Both the position numbers and the translations under genes were made by a program. From contig UQKQ01000017.1 of assembly GCA_900541645.1 (NCBI GenBank), positions 1-34,537 of the forward strand: a DNA stretch of 34,537 bases, written 5' to 3'. The notes under the pieces were generated by a model. It saw nothing but the letters and a program-made list of their open reading frames with translations. It did no database searches and had not been told where the DNA came from. This document shows, in pieces, positions 17,094 through 23,282 of the stretch; the first letter of the stretch is position 1, and each line of letters begins with the position of its first letter. The stretch comes from an uncultured Collinsella sp. (GTDB taxonomy: Bacteria > Actinomycetota > Coriobacteriia > Coriobacteriales > Coriobacteriaceae).

Positions 17094-17943
17094 ATTTGAG
17101 TTCAACAAGGGCAAGATGGTCCCGTATCCTTCTGGCGCCATCGTTCCCGATCGCGATCTGGGCCAGCGCCCGGCGCTCGAGTGCATCCACCTGGGCATTG
17201 AGTTCGGTGGCCTTAAGGCAGTCGACGACTTTAGCCTGACTATCGGCAAGACCGAGATCGCCGGCCTGATTGGCCCCAATGGTGCCGGTAAGACCACGGT
17301 CTTCAACCTGCTCACCAAGGTGTACCAGCCCACGCACGGCACCATCCTGCTCGACGGTGAGGACACCTCGGGCAAGTCGGTCTATCAGGTCAACCGCATG
17401 GGCATCGCCCGTACGTTCCAAAACATCCGCCTGTTCAACACCATGACGGTGGAGGACAACGTCAAGGTCGGTCTGCACAACCAGGAGCGCTATTCCGGTT
17501 TTGAGGGCGTGCTGCGCCTGCCGACGTACTGGAAGCACGAGAAGGCCGCCCATGAGCGTGCCATGGAGCTGCTGTCCATCTTTGATATGGAGCATCTGGC
17601 AAGCGAACAGGCCGGCTCGCTGCCTTACGGCGCTCAGCGCCGCCTGGAGATCGTCCGCGCGCTTGCCACCAACCCCAAGCTGCTGCTGCTCGACGAGCCT
17701 GCCGCCGGCATGAACCCGTCCGAGACCGCCGAGCTCATGGAGAACATCGTCAAGATTCGCGACACCTTTGGCATTGCCATCATGCTTATCGAGCATGATA
17801 TGTCGCTCGTTATGAACATCTGCGAGGGCATCTGCGTGCTCAACTTTGGTAAGGTCATCGCCAAGGGCACGGCCGAGGAAATCCAGAACAACGACGCTGT
17901 TATCGAGGCGTATCTGGGCAAGCAGGATAAGGGGGAGAACTAA
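17083..17943 (+). CDS. livG: Branched-chain amino acid ABC transporter ATPase LivG
   Basis: A 286-residue ABC ATPase. Walker A is GPNGAGKTT (about 64-72), the Q-loop area IARTFQNIRLF follows, the signature is degenerate as LPYGAQRRLEI, as is common in LivG, and Walker B is LLLLDEPAAGMN with the H-switch in LIEHDMSLV. An unusual N-terminal extension of about 30 residues (KFEFNKGKMVPYPSGAIVPDRDLG) precedes the first strand; most LivG proteins begin near residue 5 of the domain. The ATG at 17083 has GGAGG eight bases upstream and supports the extension being translated. Confidence 0.94.
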   Translation: MPSKFEFNKGKMVPYPSGAIVPDRDLGQRPALECIHLGIEFGGLKAVDDFSLTIGKTEIAGLIGPNGAGKTTVFNLLTKVYQPTHGTILLDGEDTSGKSVYQVNRMGIARTFQNIRLFNTMTVEDNVKVGLHNQERYSGFEGVLRLPTYWKHEKAAHERAMELLSIFDMEHLASEQAGSLPYGAQRRLEIVRALATNPKLLLLDEPAAGMNPSETAELMENIVKIRDTFGIAIMLIEHDMSLVMNICEGICVLNFGKVIAKGTAEEIQNNDAVIEAYLGKQDKGEN

Positions 17944-18657
17944 ATGGCAGAGCCGATGCTTTCCGTCTACAACATCAACGTCTGGTACGGCGCCATCCAC
18001 GCCATCAAGGACATCTCCTTTAACGTTAACGAGGGCGAGATCGTGGCCCTGATCGGTGCGAACGGTGCCGGCAAGTCCACAACGCTCAAGACGGTCTCGG
18101 GCCTGCTGCGCTCCAAGACCGGCTCCATCAAGTTTATGGGTGAGGACATTACTCATACGCCCGCCGATAAGCTGGTTGGTAAGGGCCTGGCTCAGGTCCC
18201 CGAGGGCCGTCGCGCCTTTTTGCAGATGACGGTCGAGGAGAACCTGGAGATGGGCGCCTACACGCAGCCCAAGTCCACGGTTGCTCCGGGCCTTGAGCGC
18301 GTCTACGAGCAGTTCCCGCGCCTGAAGGAGCGCCGTCGCCAGGTCGCCGGCACCCTTTCGGGCGGCGAGCAGCAGATGCTCGTTATGGGGCGCGCCCTTA
18401 TGAGTAACCCCAAACTGCTTATGCTCGACGAACCTTCCATGGGTCTGGCACCGATTCTGATCGAGCAGATCTTCCAGATTGTCGAGGACCTGCACAAAGC
18501 CGGCACCACGGTGCTTCTGGTCGAGCAGAACGCCCAGATGGCGCTTTCGATCGCCACGCGCGGCTACGTGCTCGAGACCGGCAAGATCACCATGACCGGC
18601 ACCGGCCAAGAGCTCCTGCACGACGATAACGTCCGCAAGGCCTATCTCGGTGGCTAG
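17944..18657 (+). CDS. livF: Branched-chain amino acid ABC transporter ATPase LivF
   Basis: A 237-residue ABC ATPase, normal LivF length. Walker A is GANGAGKST (about 38-46), then VPEGRRAFLQMTVEENLEMGA, the signature LSGGEQQM, Walker B LLMLDEPSMGL and the H-loop replaced by the family-typical LVEQNAQ. It starts immediately after the livG stop codon with GGGGGAGAAC upstream. It pairs with LivG to power the LivHM channel and closes the operon; hairpins follow at 18662 onward. Confidence 0.95.
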   Translation: MAEPMLSVYNINVWYGAIHAIKDISFNVNEGEIVALIGANGAGKSTTLKTVSGLLRSKTGSIKFMGEDITHTPADKLVGKGLAQVPEGRRAFLQMTVEENLEMGAYTQPKSTVAPGLERVYEQFPRLKERRRQVAGTLSGGEQQMLVMGRALMSNPKLLMLDEPSMGLAPILIEQIFQIVEDLHKAGTTVLLVEQNAQMALSIATRGYVLETGKITMTGTGQELLHDDNVRKAYLGG

Positions 18658-18661
18658 GAGG

Positions 18662-18800
18662 TTCCGCCGTTCTACCGAACGGCGGACCGGCCGACGCTGC
18701 GCGGGCACCAGAGCGACAACTTGTCATTCAAAGAGGGCGGCATGACCAGAAGGTCTATGCCGTCCTCTTTTCATGCCAATTTGTTCGCTCTGGTGCCCGC
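18662..18800 (+). terminator. Compound hairpin region ending the liv operon
   Basis: First, TCCGCCGTTC pairs with GAACGGCGGA around a four-base loop near 18663-18686. Then an outer inverted repeat, 18701-18719 with 18781-18800 (19 of 20 bases), encloses a terminator-like hairpin: AAGAGGGCGGCAT (18731-18743) with ATGCCGTCCTCTTT (18757-18770), ending in TTTT. The inner hairpin is the probable terminator of livF. The outer arms have an unknown role. Confidence 0.75.
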
Positions 18801-18843
18801 TCGCTGTCCGTCCTTTGCTTGCGGCGTTGCTTTGGTTCTGGCA

Positions 18844-18913
18844 TTTGACCTAGTCGCTGGGGACGTTCTTGAATGACTAGTCGTTTAAGAACGTCCCCAA
18901 CGACTAGGTCAAA
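18844..18913. repeat. 70-bp near-perfect palindrome with GGGGACGTTCTT core
   Basis: Left arm 18844-18873 and right arm 18884-18913 are reverse complements over 30 bp with two mismatches. They surround a ten-base centre that itself contains ACTAGT. Each arm has GACCTAGTCG outside and GGGGACGTTCTT inside. There is no T tract, so this is not an ordinary terminator. The GGGGACGT core recurs at 20317 and 20360. Confidence 0.85.
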
Positions 18914-18917
18914 AGGC

Positions 18918-18980
18918 TCCGAGCGCGGCGTGCTCACGCCCGTCGTGGTGCGCCCGAAGGGGGATGGCTGCTACGAGCTC
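18918..18980 (+). pseudogene. ParB-like gene fragment
   Basis: About 21 codons read SERGVLTPVVVRPKGDGCYE, closely resembling the conserved start of ParB-like DNA-binding proteins (ERGVLTPVVVRP..DGYEL before the GHRR motif). The similarity stops after YEL. No start codon, GHRR motif or helix-turn-helix part follows, and the palindrome lies directly upstream. It looks like a scrap of a plasmid or integrative-element gene. The match rests on a short motif recalled from the family. Confidence 0.5.
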
Positions 18981-18982
18981 GA

Positions 18983-19246
18983 TCATTTGCGAGGAGAAGA
19001 CGAACCAGCCGTTGCAGATCCAATATGGATCTCGCCGACCTCGGCAAGCTGCTCGATGAGCGGAAGCCCTGTCGGGTCGTCTATTTCAACACTACCCAGA
19101 ATGATGGTGTCATCGCGCAGGTCGATCTGTGTGTTGAACACAGCGAGGTTAAAGCCGGAGGCCACAAATCCGATAGCAGCCAGGACGAGCCCCGTGGCAA
19201 CAAGCCCACCCGCTACGGCAAGGTAAATCTTTTTTACGCTGGACAT
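18983..19246 (-). CDS. Short membrane-anchored protein in a PadR/DUF1700 operon (possibly truncated)
   Basis: An 87-residue protein with one N-terminal membrane helix (IYLAVAGGLVATGLVLAAIGFVASGF) and an acidic outer part with the segment DDPTGLPLIEQLAEVGEIHIG, ending in a Ser-rich, basic tail SSSPRK. In many Gram-positives a PadR-DUF1700 pair is followed by a DUF4097 beta-strand protein of 250-plus residues. This one would be just its N-terminus, and its end abuts the ParB-like scrap and palindrome, suggesting truncation. A naturally short protein cannot be excluded. AAGGAG precedes the ATG at 19246, 14 bp after the DUF1700 stop. Confidence 0.6.
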   Translation of the reverse strand: MSSVKKIYLAVAGGLVATGLVLAAIGFVASGFNLAVFNTQIDLRDDTIILGSVEIDDPTGLPLIEQLAEVGEIHIGSATAGSSSPRK

Positions 19247-19260
19247 GTTTGCACTCCTTC

Positions 19261-19893
19261 CTATGCCGTGAGCGGCACCGCTTCAGCGCCCATGCGGCTC
19301 TTATTGCCTCGATCTTTCCAGAAGGGCGAAACGGCTTTCTTCGCCCAAAGGGCAGAGAGGCGCGCGATCTGCTTGGACGCCGTCCAGGCGCCGGCTCCCG
19401 TGAGGAGCGCCACACCGATGGAAGCGAATCCCATTCCCATCGAGGCCAAAACGTACGGAACATGCCCGATAATGATGCCGTCCACGGCGAACAGGAGCCC
19501 TACCAGGCCCGCGCCCCCGAATGCCGCGGCCACGATCCACACGCAGAGCGCAAGAACCCAAATACAGATGTAGACTGCAGCGGCAACGGCGACGAACGCG
19601 AGCAGCAGCGGAATCCATACCGGAGAGCCCACGATGGCGAGCGCCCATAGAAGTGCCGTGCTCTTGCGCTTGGTCCTCGCGATCGCGCGCGGCACGGCGG
19701 GCAGTTCGTCGAGCGTTGCCTCGGCGACCTCACCGGGCGTGCCCATGGCGGCCACAGCCTCGGCCTCCGTCATGCCGTCCTCCATACGGTCGGCGATGGC
19801 CTCCGCGTAGAACTCCTGCGTTTCCTTTACCTGATCTGCCGGCAGGCAGGCCAGAAGCTCGCCCAGCCGGTTCAAGAACTCATCGCGCGTCAT
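19261..19893 (-). CDS. DUF1700 (HAAS) membrane protein
   Basis: A 210-residue protein. The first 65 residues form the soluble HAAS/DUF1700 helical domain: MTRDEFLNRLGELLACLPADQVKETQEFYAEAIADRMEDGMTEAEAVAAMGTPGEVA-like pattern, with the conserved EFY and MGTP stretches. Then come about four membrane helices and a basic tail. This family is found next to PadR regulators and is thought to act in envelope or stress functions; the biochemical role is unknown. Its start overlaps the end of padR by 14 bp, so the two are translationally coupled. Confidence 0.85.
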   Translation of the reverse strand: MTRDEFLNRLGELLACLPADQVKETQEFYAEAIADRMEDGMTEAEAVAAMGTPGEVAEATLDELPAVPRAIARTKRKSTALLWALAIVGSPVWIPLLLAFVAVAAAVYICIWVLALCVWIVAAAFGGAGLVGLLFAVDGIIIGHVPYVLASMGMGFASIGVALLTGAGAWTASKQIARLSALWAKKAVSPFWKDRGNKSRMGAEAVPLTA

Positions 19894-20200
19894 GGTGCGC
19901 CCCCTCCACGTAACGGTAGATCTCCTGCACGGATGGCCATTCGGCGAGGAACTCGGCGATACGCTCGCGCCCGGCGTCCGTGATGCGGTAGTACCTCCGC
20001 AGCCGCCCGTTGTGCTCGGCGGAGCGCGCGGTGATGCAGCCCGCCTTCTCCAGGCGCTTGAGCAACGGATAGAGCGTGGATTCCGTGAGCCCCATACTCG
20101 CGGGCACGTCCTTCACGATCTGATAGCCGTAGGATTCCTCGCCCGAGACGGCCGCGAGCACGCAGGCCTCGAGGAAGCCGCGCTTCATCTGTGCCTCCAT
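19880..20200 (-). CDS. PadR-family transcriptional regulator
   Basis: A 106-residue PadR regulator with the winged-helix fold: KRGFLEACVLAAVSGEESYGYQIVKDV at the start, the recognition region GLTESTLYPLLKRLEKAGCI, and the wing HNGRLRRYYRITDAGRE. The short C-terminus is typical of the small PadR-s2 class. GGAGG seven bases before the ATG at 20200 fixes the start. It heads the operon with the DUF1700 and short membrane genes and probably represses its own promoter through the dyad at about 20218-20260. The inducing ligand is unknown. Confidence 0.93.
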   Translation of the reverse strand: MEAQMKRGFLEACVLAAVSGEESYGYQIVKDVPASMGLTESTLYPLLKRLEKAGCITARSAEHNGRLRRYYRITDAGRERIAEFLAEWPSVQEIYRYVEGAHHDAR

Positions 20201-20217
20201 CCGCACACCTCCTTTCG

Positions 20218-20266
20218 TAGTATACTGTGTAACACCTACTATATGACACATAGTATATGATGTCAA
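20218..20266 (-). promoter_or_regulatory. padR promoter with overlapping operator dyad
   Basis: Reverse-strand -35 TTGACA (20266-20261) and -10 TATAGT (20243-20238) with a 17-bp spacer, an almost ideal sigma-A promoter. ACTATGTGTCATATAGT lies across spacer and -10, and a similar half pattern around GTATACTGTG follows it. Such TATAGT/ACTATA dyads overlapping the promoter fit PadR autorepression. The sites are seen; the regulator is inferred. Confidence 0.75.
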
Positions 20267-20305
20267 CAGTTGTCGTATAGGGAGTCCGGTCTGTCTGTCC
20301 CCTGC

Positions 20306-20405
20306 GGGTACTCATTGGGGACGTACTTAAATGAGTACCCATCGCTCAAGGTGGCACCTGGGGACGTTCCTTATGTGCCGGCACTTTGGGACACTCCTTG
20401 TCAAG
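20306..20405. repeat. Palindromic repeats with GGGGACGT cores upstream of cutC
   Basis: GGGTACTCATT (20306-20316) and AATGAGTACCC (20330-20340) are exact inverted repeats around GGGGACGTACTTA. Next, GGCACCTGGGGACGTTCCTT (from 20353) is followed 27 bp later by a diverged direct copy, GGCACTTTGGGACACTCCTT, with GTGCC/GGCAC dyads between them. The shared TGGGGACGT core links these to the palindrome at 18844. Confidence 0.75.
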
Positions 20406-20484
20406 GTTTTGTTCCATCGTGCGGGTTGCTATTTAACGTGCGACAATGCCGTGTGAAAATCGAAATGTCTCCTGGGGGCTATCT

Positions 20485-21162
20485 ATGCTGTACGAGTTTT
20501 GTGCCGAGAACTTTGAGCGTGTGCCGGCGGCTATCGATGCCGGTGCTAAGCGCATCGAGTTGTGCGACAACCTTGCCGTCGGTGGTACCACGCCCTCGGC
20601 CGGCGTTATCAGCACTACGGTCAGCTATGCTCACGAGCATGACGCGCGAGTGATGTGCATGATTCGCCCGCGTGGCGGTGACTTTCACTACAACCAGGAC
20701 GAGCTGCGCATGATGGAGATGGACTTGGGTCTTGCCGTGAGCGCCGGCGTTGACGGCCTGGTCTTTGGCTGCTGCAAGCCCTGTGCCGGCGGCTGGGCGC
20801 TCGACGAGCTCACCCTCGGCGCCCTCGTGATGGCTACGGGCTGCGCGACCGAGGAGTGCAAGCGCGGGGCCATCGATATCACCTTTCACATGGCCTTTGA
20901 CCAGCTCTCGCTCGAGGCTCAGCTCGATGCCATTGACACACTCGCCGACTGCGGCATCACGCGCATCCTGACGCATGGTGGTGCTGCCGGAACGCCGATC
21001 GAGGACAACCTGGAGCACCTGTCGCGTCTTGTCGAGTATGCGGGCGACCGCCTGACCATTCTTCCCGGTGGCGGCATTTCCACGGCCAATCGCGATACCG
21101 TGGCGGCGGCACTGGGCGTCTCCGAACTCCATGGCACCAAGATCGTGCCGCTGGAGGTATAA
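20485..21162 (+). CDS. cutC: CutC family protein
   Basis: A 225-residue TIM-barrel protein of the CutC family, first named for copper tolerance in E. coli, though its true biochemical role is unsettled. Diagnostic stretches are ELCDNLAVGGTTPS near residue 27, MIRPRGGDFHYN near 62 and ITRILTHGGAAGTPIEDN near 155, then ILPGGGIST. It is slightly shorter than E. coli CutC. The ATG at 20485 has GGGGG seven bases upstream. The next gene starts three bases after its stop, so the two form a unit. Confidence 0.92.
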   Translation: MLYEFCAENFERVPAAIDAGAKRIELCDNLAVGGTTPSAGVISTTVSYAHEHDARVMCMIRPRGGDFHYNQDELRMMEMDLGLAVSAGVDGLVFGCCKPCAGGWALDELTLGALVMATGCATEECKRGAIDITFHMAFDQLSLEAQLDAIDTLADCGITRILTHGGAAGTPIEDNLEHLSRLVEYAGDRLTILPGGGISTANRDTVAAALGVSELHGTKIVPLEV

Positions 21163-21165
21163 CCC

Positions 21166-21963
21166 GTGGCGCTGGTATTTGACGTTCAGCAGGCGAACGG
21201 TAAGCCCGACGACAACCGTCGTCCCGGCACCGCGTGCCCCTTTTGCGATACCGAGGAACTCGCCAATATCATCCGGCGCGACGGTGGCTGCATCTGGCTC
21301 GAGAATAAGTTTAAGACCTTGCGGGCCACTCGCCAGACCGTATTGATTGAGTCGTCCGACCACGACGCCGACCTGGTGACCTATGCGCCGGACGAGCTGC
21401 ATCATGTTATGCGGTTTGCCCTGGATTGCTGGCAGCGGATGATTGACTCCCGACAGTATCGCAGCGTTCTCATGTACAAGAACAAGGGCCCACTTTCGGG
21501 CGGCAGTCTGGTCCATCCGCACATGCAGATTGTGGGTTTGGAGCAGGAAGACGGCTATGCTTCGCTGGCTTCCGCCAATTTCGAAGGCATCAATGTCTGG
21601 CAACAGGGGAGAATCTCGGTCAATATCTCAGCCGAACCGATCATGGGGTTCTTTGAGATCAACGTTTCAGCCCCGCAGGGAATCGCCGCCAGCGATGACG
21701 CACGAGACCAAGCCGAGGCGGATCTCTTTGCCGATGCGATCCAGGTAGCTCTGCGCTATATCCTAAACGAGCACCACGGTGGTCGCGCAGAGTCGTACAA
21801 CTTGTTCTTCTATCACCTGGGCGGTCGGACCATTGCCAAGGCGCTGCCGCGTTGGGTGGTTTCGCCCTACTTTGTCGGCTATCGTTTGGCCCAAGTCAAT
21901 GCCGAGACGACGCTCGATATCGATGCTGAGCGTCTGCGTGCGCATCTGGAAACGCTCGTATAG
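21166..21963 (+). CDS. DUF4931 GalT-like (HIT superfamily) protein
   Basis: A 265-residue protein of the DUF4931 family, related to galactose-1-phosphate uridylyltransferase. It has the zinc-type CPFC followed by ELANIIRRDGG, NKFKTL..TVLIES, then KNKGPLSGGSLVHPHMQIVGL, where HPHMQ matches the GalT active-site HPHxQ. The start is a GTG at 21166 with GGAGG nine bases upstream, three bases after cutC. Nucleotidyl transfer or hydrolysis of a nucleotide sugar is a family-based guess; the substrate is unknown. Confidence 0.85.
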   Translation: MALVFDVQQANGKPDDNRRPGTACPFCDTEELANIIRRDGGCIWLENKFKTLRATRQTVLIESSDHDADLVTYAPDELHHVMRFALDCWQRMIDSRQYRSVLMYKNKGPLSGGSLVHPHMQIVGLEQEDGYASLASANFEGINVWQQGRISVNISAEPIMGFFEINVSAPQGIAASDDARDQAEADLFADAIQVALRYILNEHHGGRAESYNLFFYHLGGRTIAKALPRWVVSPYFVGYRLAQVNAETTLDIDAERLRAHLETLV

Positions 21964-21993
21964 CAAGACTAACACCCGCGTAATGCGCACAGC

Positions 21994-22992
21994 CTAGCGC
22001 GCCATGGCGTCGCGGCCGGCTTCGACCCGCTTGCGCTGTTTGGTGCGCTCCTCGCAGGTTAGGCACTCAAAGAGATGCCCGATAATCGAGGCCAGCACCT
22101 GCTGAAACAGCGTGCCGCACATGACGGGGAACACGACCTCGCCCGGAAAGTACTGCGTGGCGATGACGGCACCCGAAGAGATGTTGCGCATGCCGCAGGT
22201 AAAGCACATGGTAGTCGTCTCGCTATATGGCAGATGCAGCGCACGTGCGACCAGAAAACCGACGACAAAGCCGCTGATGGCGAAGACCAAAATAAAGAGG
22301 GCGACTTCCAGGCGCACCGCGTTTATGTGCAGCACGTACTCGCTCATAGCGGTGGAGTTGGACGCGATGACGCCCATCATCATGAACTTGCAGGCGGGCG
22401 AGAGCACGGGAGAGAGTTTCTCGTGGCCCCAGCCGCGCGTGAGTTCATTGATGGCAATACCGAGCACAGCGGGGATGGCGATCATAAAGGCCATGTTCTG
22501 CATCATGCTCGGCACGTCGATCGAGACGGTGGCGCCCAGCAGGAGCTTGAGCGTAAGCGGAATCGTCACAGGTGAGATGACCGAGGACGTCAGGATGATG
22601 GTGAGCGCGAGCGGGCCGTTGCCGCCGAACATGCTGATCCACATAAAAGCGGTGACGGCCACGGGCACGCTGTATTCGAGCACAATGCCGCAGACAAGGT
22701 TGGGGTTGGAGCCAAAGAAGAGTGACCCCATGGCATACGCCGCGATGGGAATAAGCACCGCCGAGACGAGCAGCGCCAAGACTAGGTGCAACGGACGGCG
22801 GAACACCTCGGTTACCTGGTGAAAGGTGTTGCTGAGCGCACCCTGAAACGTCATAAAGGCAAACAAGGTGGGAACGATGGGCTTGAGTACGCCAATCTGT
22901 TGGGGAAAGAGCACGCCGAGTGCCACGCAAATCGGAACGATGACCTGCATGTGCCCCGCGAGAAACTTGCCCAGTCCAACCCATTGCTTCAT
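21994..22992 (-). CDS. Bile acid:sodium symporter (BASS/SBF) family transporter
   Basis: A 332-residue, about ten-helix membrane protein of the BASS/SBF family. It has LFAFMTFQGAL in the second helix, LEYSVPVAVTAFMWISMFGGN in the core and FTCGMRNISSGAVIATQYFP in the crossing region where sodium and substrate bind in relatives. The C-terminus is a short charged tail (LTCEERTKQRKRVEAGRDAMAR). Bacterial members carry organic acids such as pantoate, pyruvate or bile acids, so the family name does not prove bile transport. The ATG at 22992 has a distant GGGAG. It is convergent with the DUF4931 gene, 30 bp apart. Confidence 0.85.
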   Translation of the reverse strand: MKQWVGLGKFLAGHMQVIVPICVALGVLFPQQIGVLKPIVPTLFAFMTFQGALSNTFHQVTEVFRRPLHLVLALLVSAVLIPIAAYAMGSLFFGSNPNLVCGIVLEYSVPVAVTAFMWISMFGGNGPLALTIILTSSVISPVTIPLTLKLLLGATVSIDVPSMMQNMAFMIAIPAVLGIAINELTRGWGHEKLSPVLSPACKFMMMGVIASNSTAMSEYVLHINAVRLEVALFILVFAISGFVVGFLVARALHLPYSETTTMCFTCGMRNISSGAVIATQYFPGEVVFPVMCGTLFQQVLASIIGHLFECLTCEERTKQRKRVEAGRDAMAR

Positions 22993-23154
22993 ATGCGCTT
23001 GTGACTCCCTTTGCCCGTGAACCCGTTTTGAATGGATATGCTAGACGCTCGCATGCGTCCGTGCGTCAGAAACGCTCGAATATTTCGGGGCTATTACCGG
23101 CATCGTTTACCGAAACCGCGGCGTGCTGCGGCGATTTGCGTCTGCTCTGCACGG

Positions 23155-23160
23155 TATAAT
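23155..23160 (+). promoter_or_regulatory. Consensus -10 box upstream of the recJ-rel operon
   Basis: A perfect TATAAT stands 56 bp before the small leader frame and 108 bp before the RecJ-helicase start. The -35 region at 17-18 bp is poor (GCGATT area), so an activator may be needed. Confidence 0.55.
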
Positions 23161-23216
23161 AAATCCGTTCAACAGATCTGCCTGCCGAAGCGGGCATACA
23201 CAGAGGACTCATCGCT

Positions 23217-23282
23217 ATGAACCGTGAGAGGTATCGCGGCGACCTGCCCCTATCGGGGGTGGGCGCCTATGTCATCGCTTAA
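23217..23282 (+). CDS. Possible 21-codon leader peptide overlapping the recJ-helicase start
   Basis: ATG at 23217 preceded by AGAGGA at eight bases opens a frame of 21 codons (MNRERYRGDLPLSGVGAYVIA) that stops at 23282. It ends 13 bases inside the RecJ-helicase gene in a different frame. Ribosomes ending here could re-start at 23269. No similarity to a known peptide was recognised and it may be chance. Confidence 0.35.
   Translation: MNRERYRGDLPLSGVGAYVIA

Noticed and set aside
15099..17375. 758-codon open frame on the reverse strand across livH, livM and livG
   Set aside because: Shadow of three genes with unmistakable permease and ATPase motifs; the reverse product is charged low-complexity sequence rich in Asp, His and Arg.
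17044..18708. 554-codon reverse-strand frame opposite livG and livF
   Set aside because: Antisense image of two ABC ATPases; no motif of its own.
21994..22992. Bile-acid transporter and BaiA-like dehydrogenase as one bile-acid pathway
   Set aside because: The genes lie over 10 kb apart in separate transcripts, and BASS proteins carry many organic acids, so a joint pathway is not supported by the sequence.
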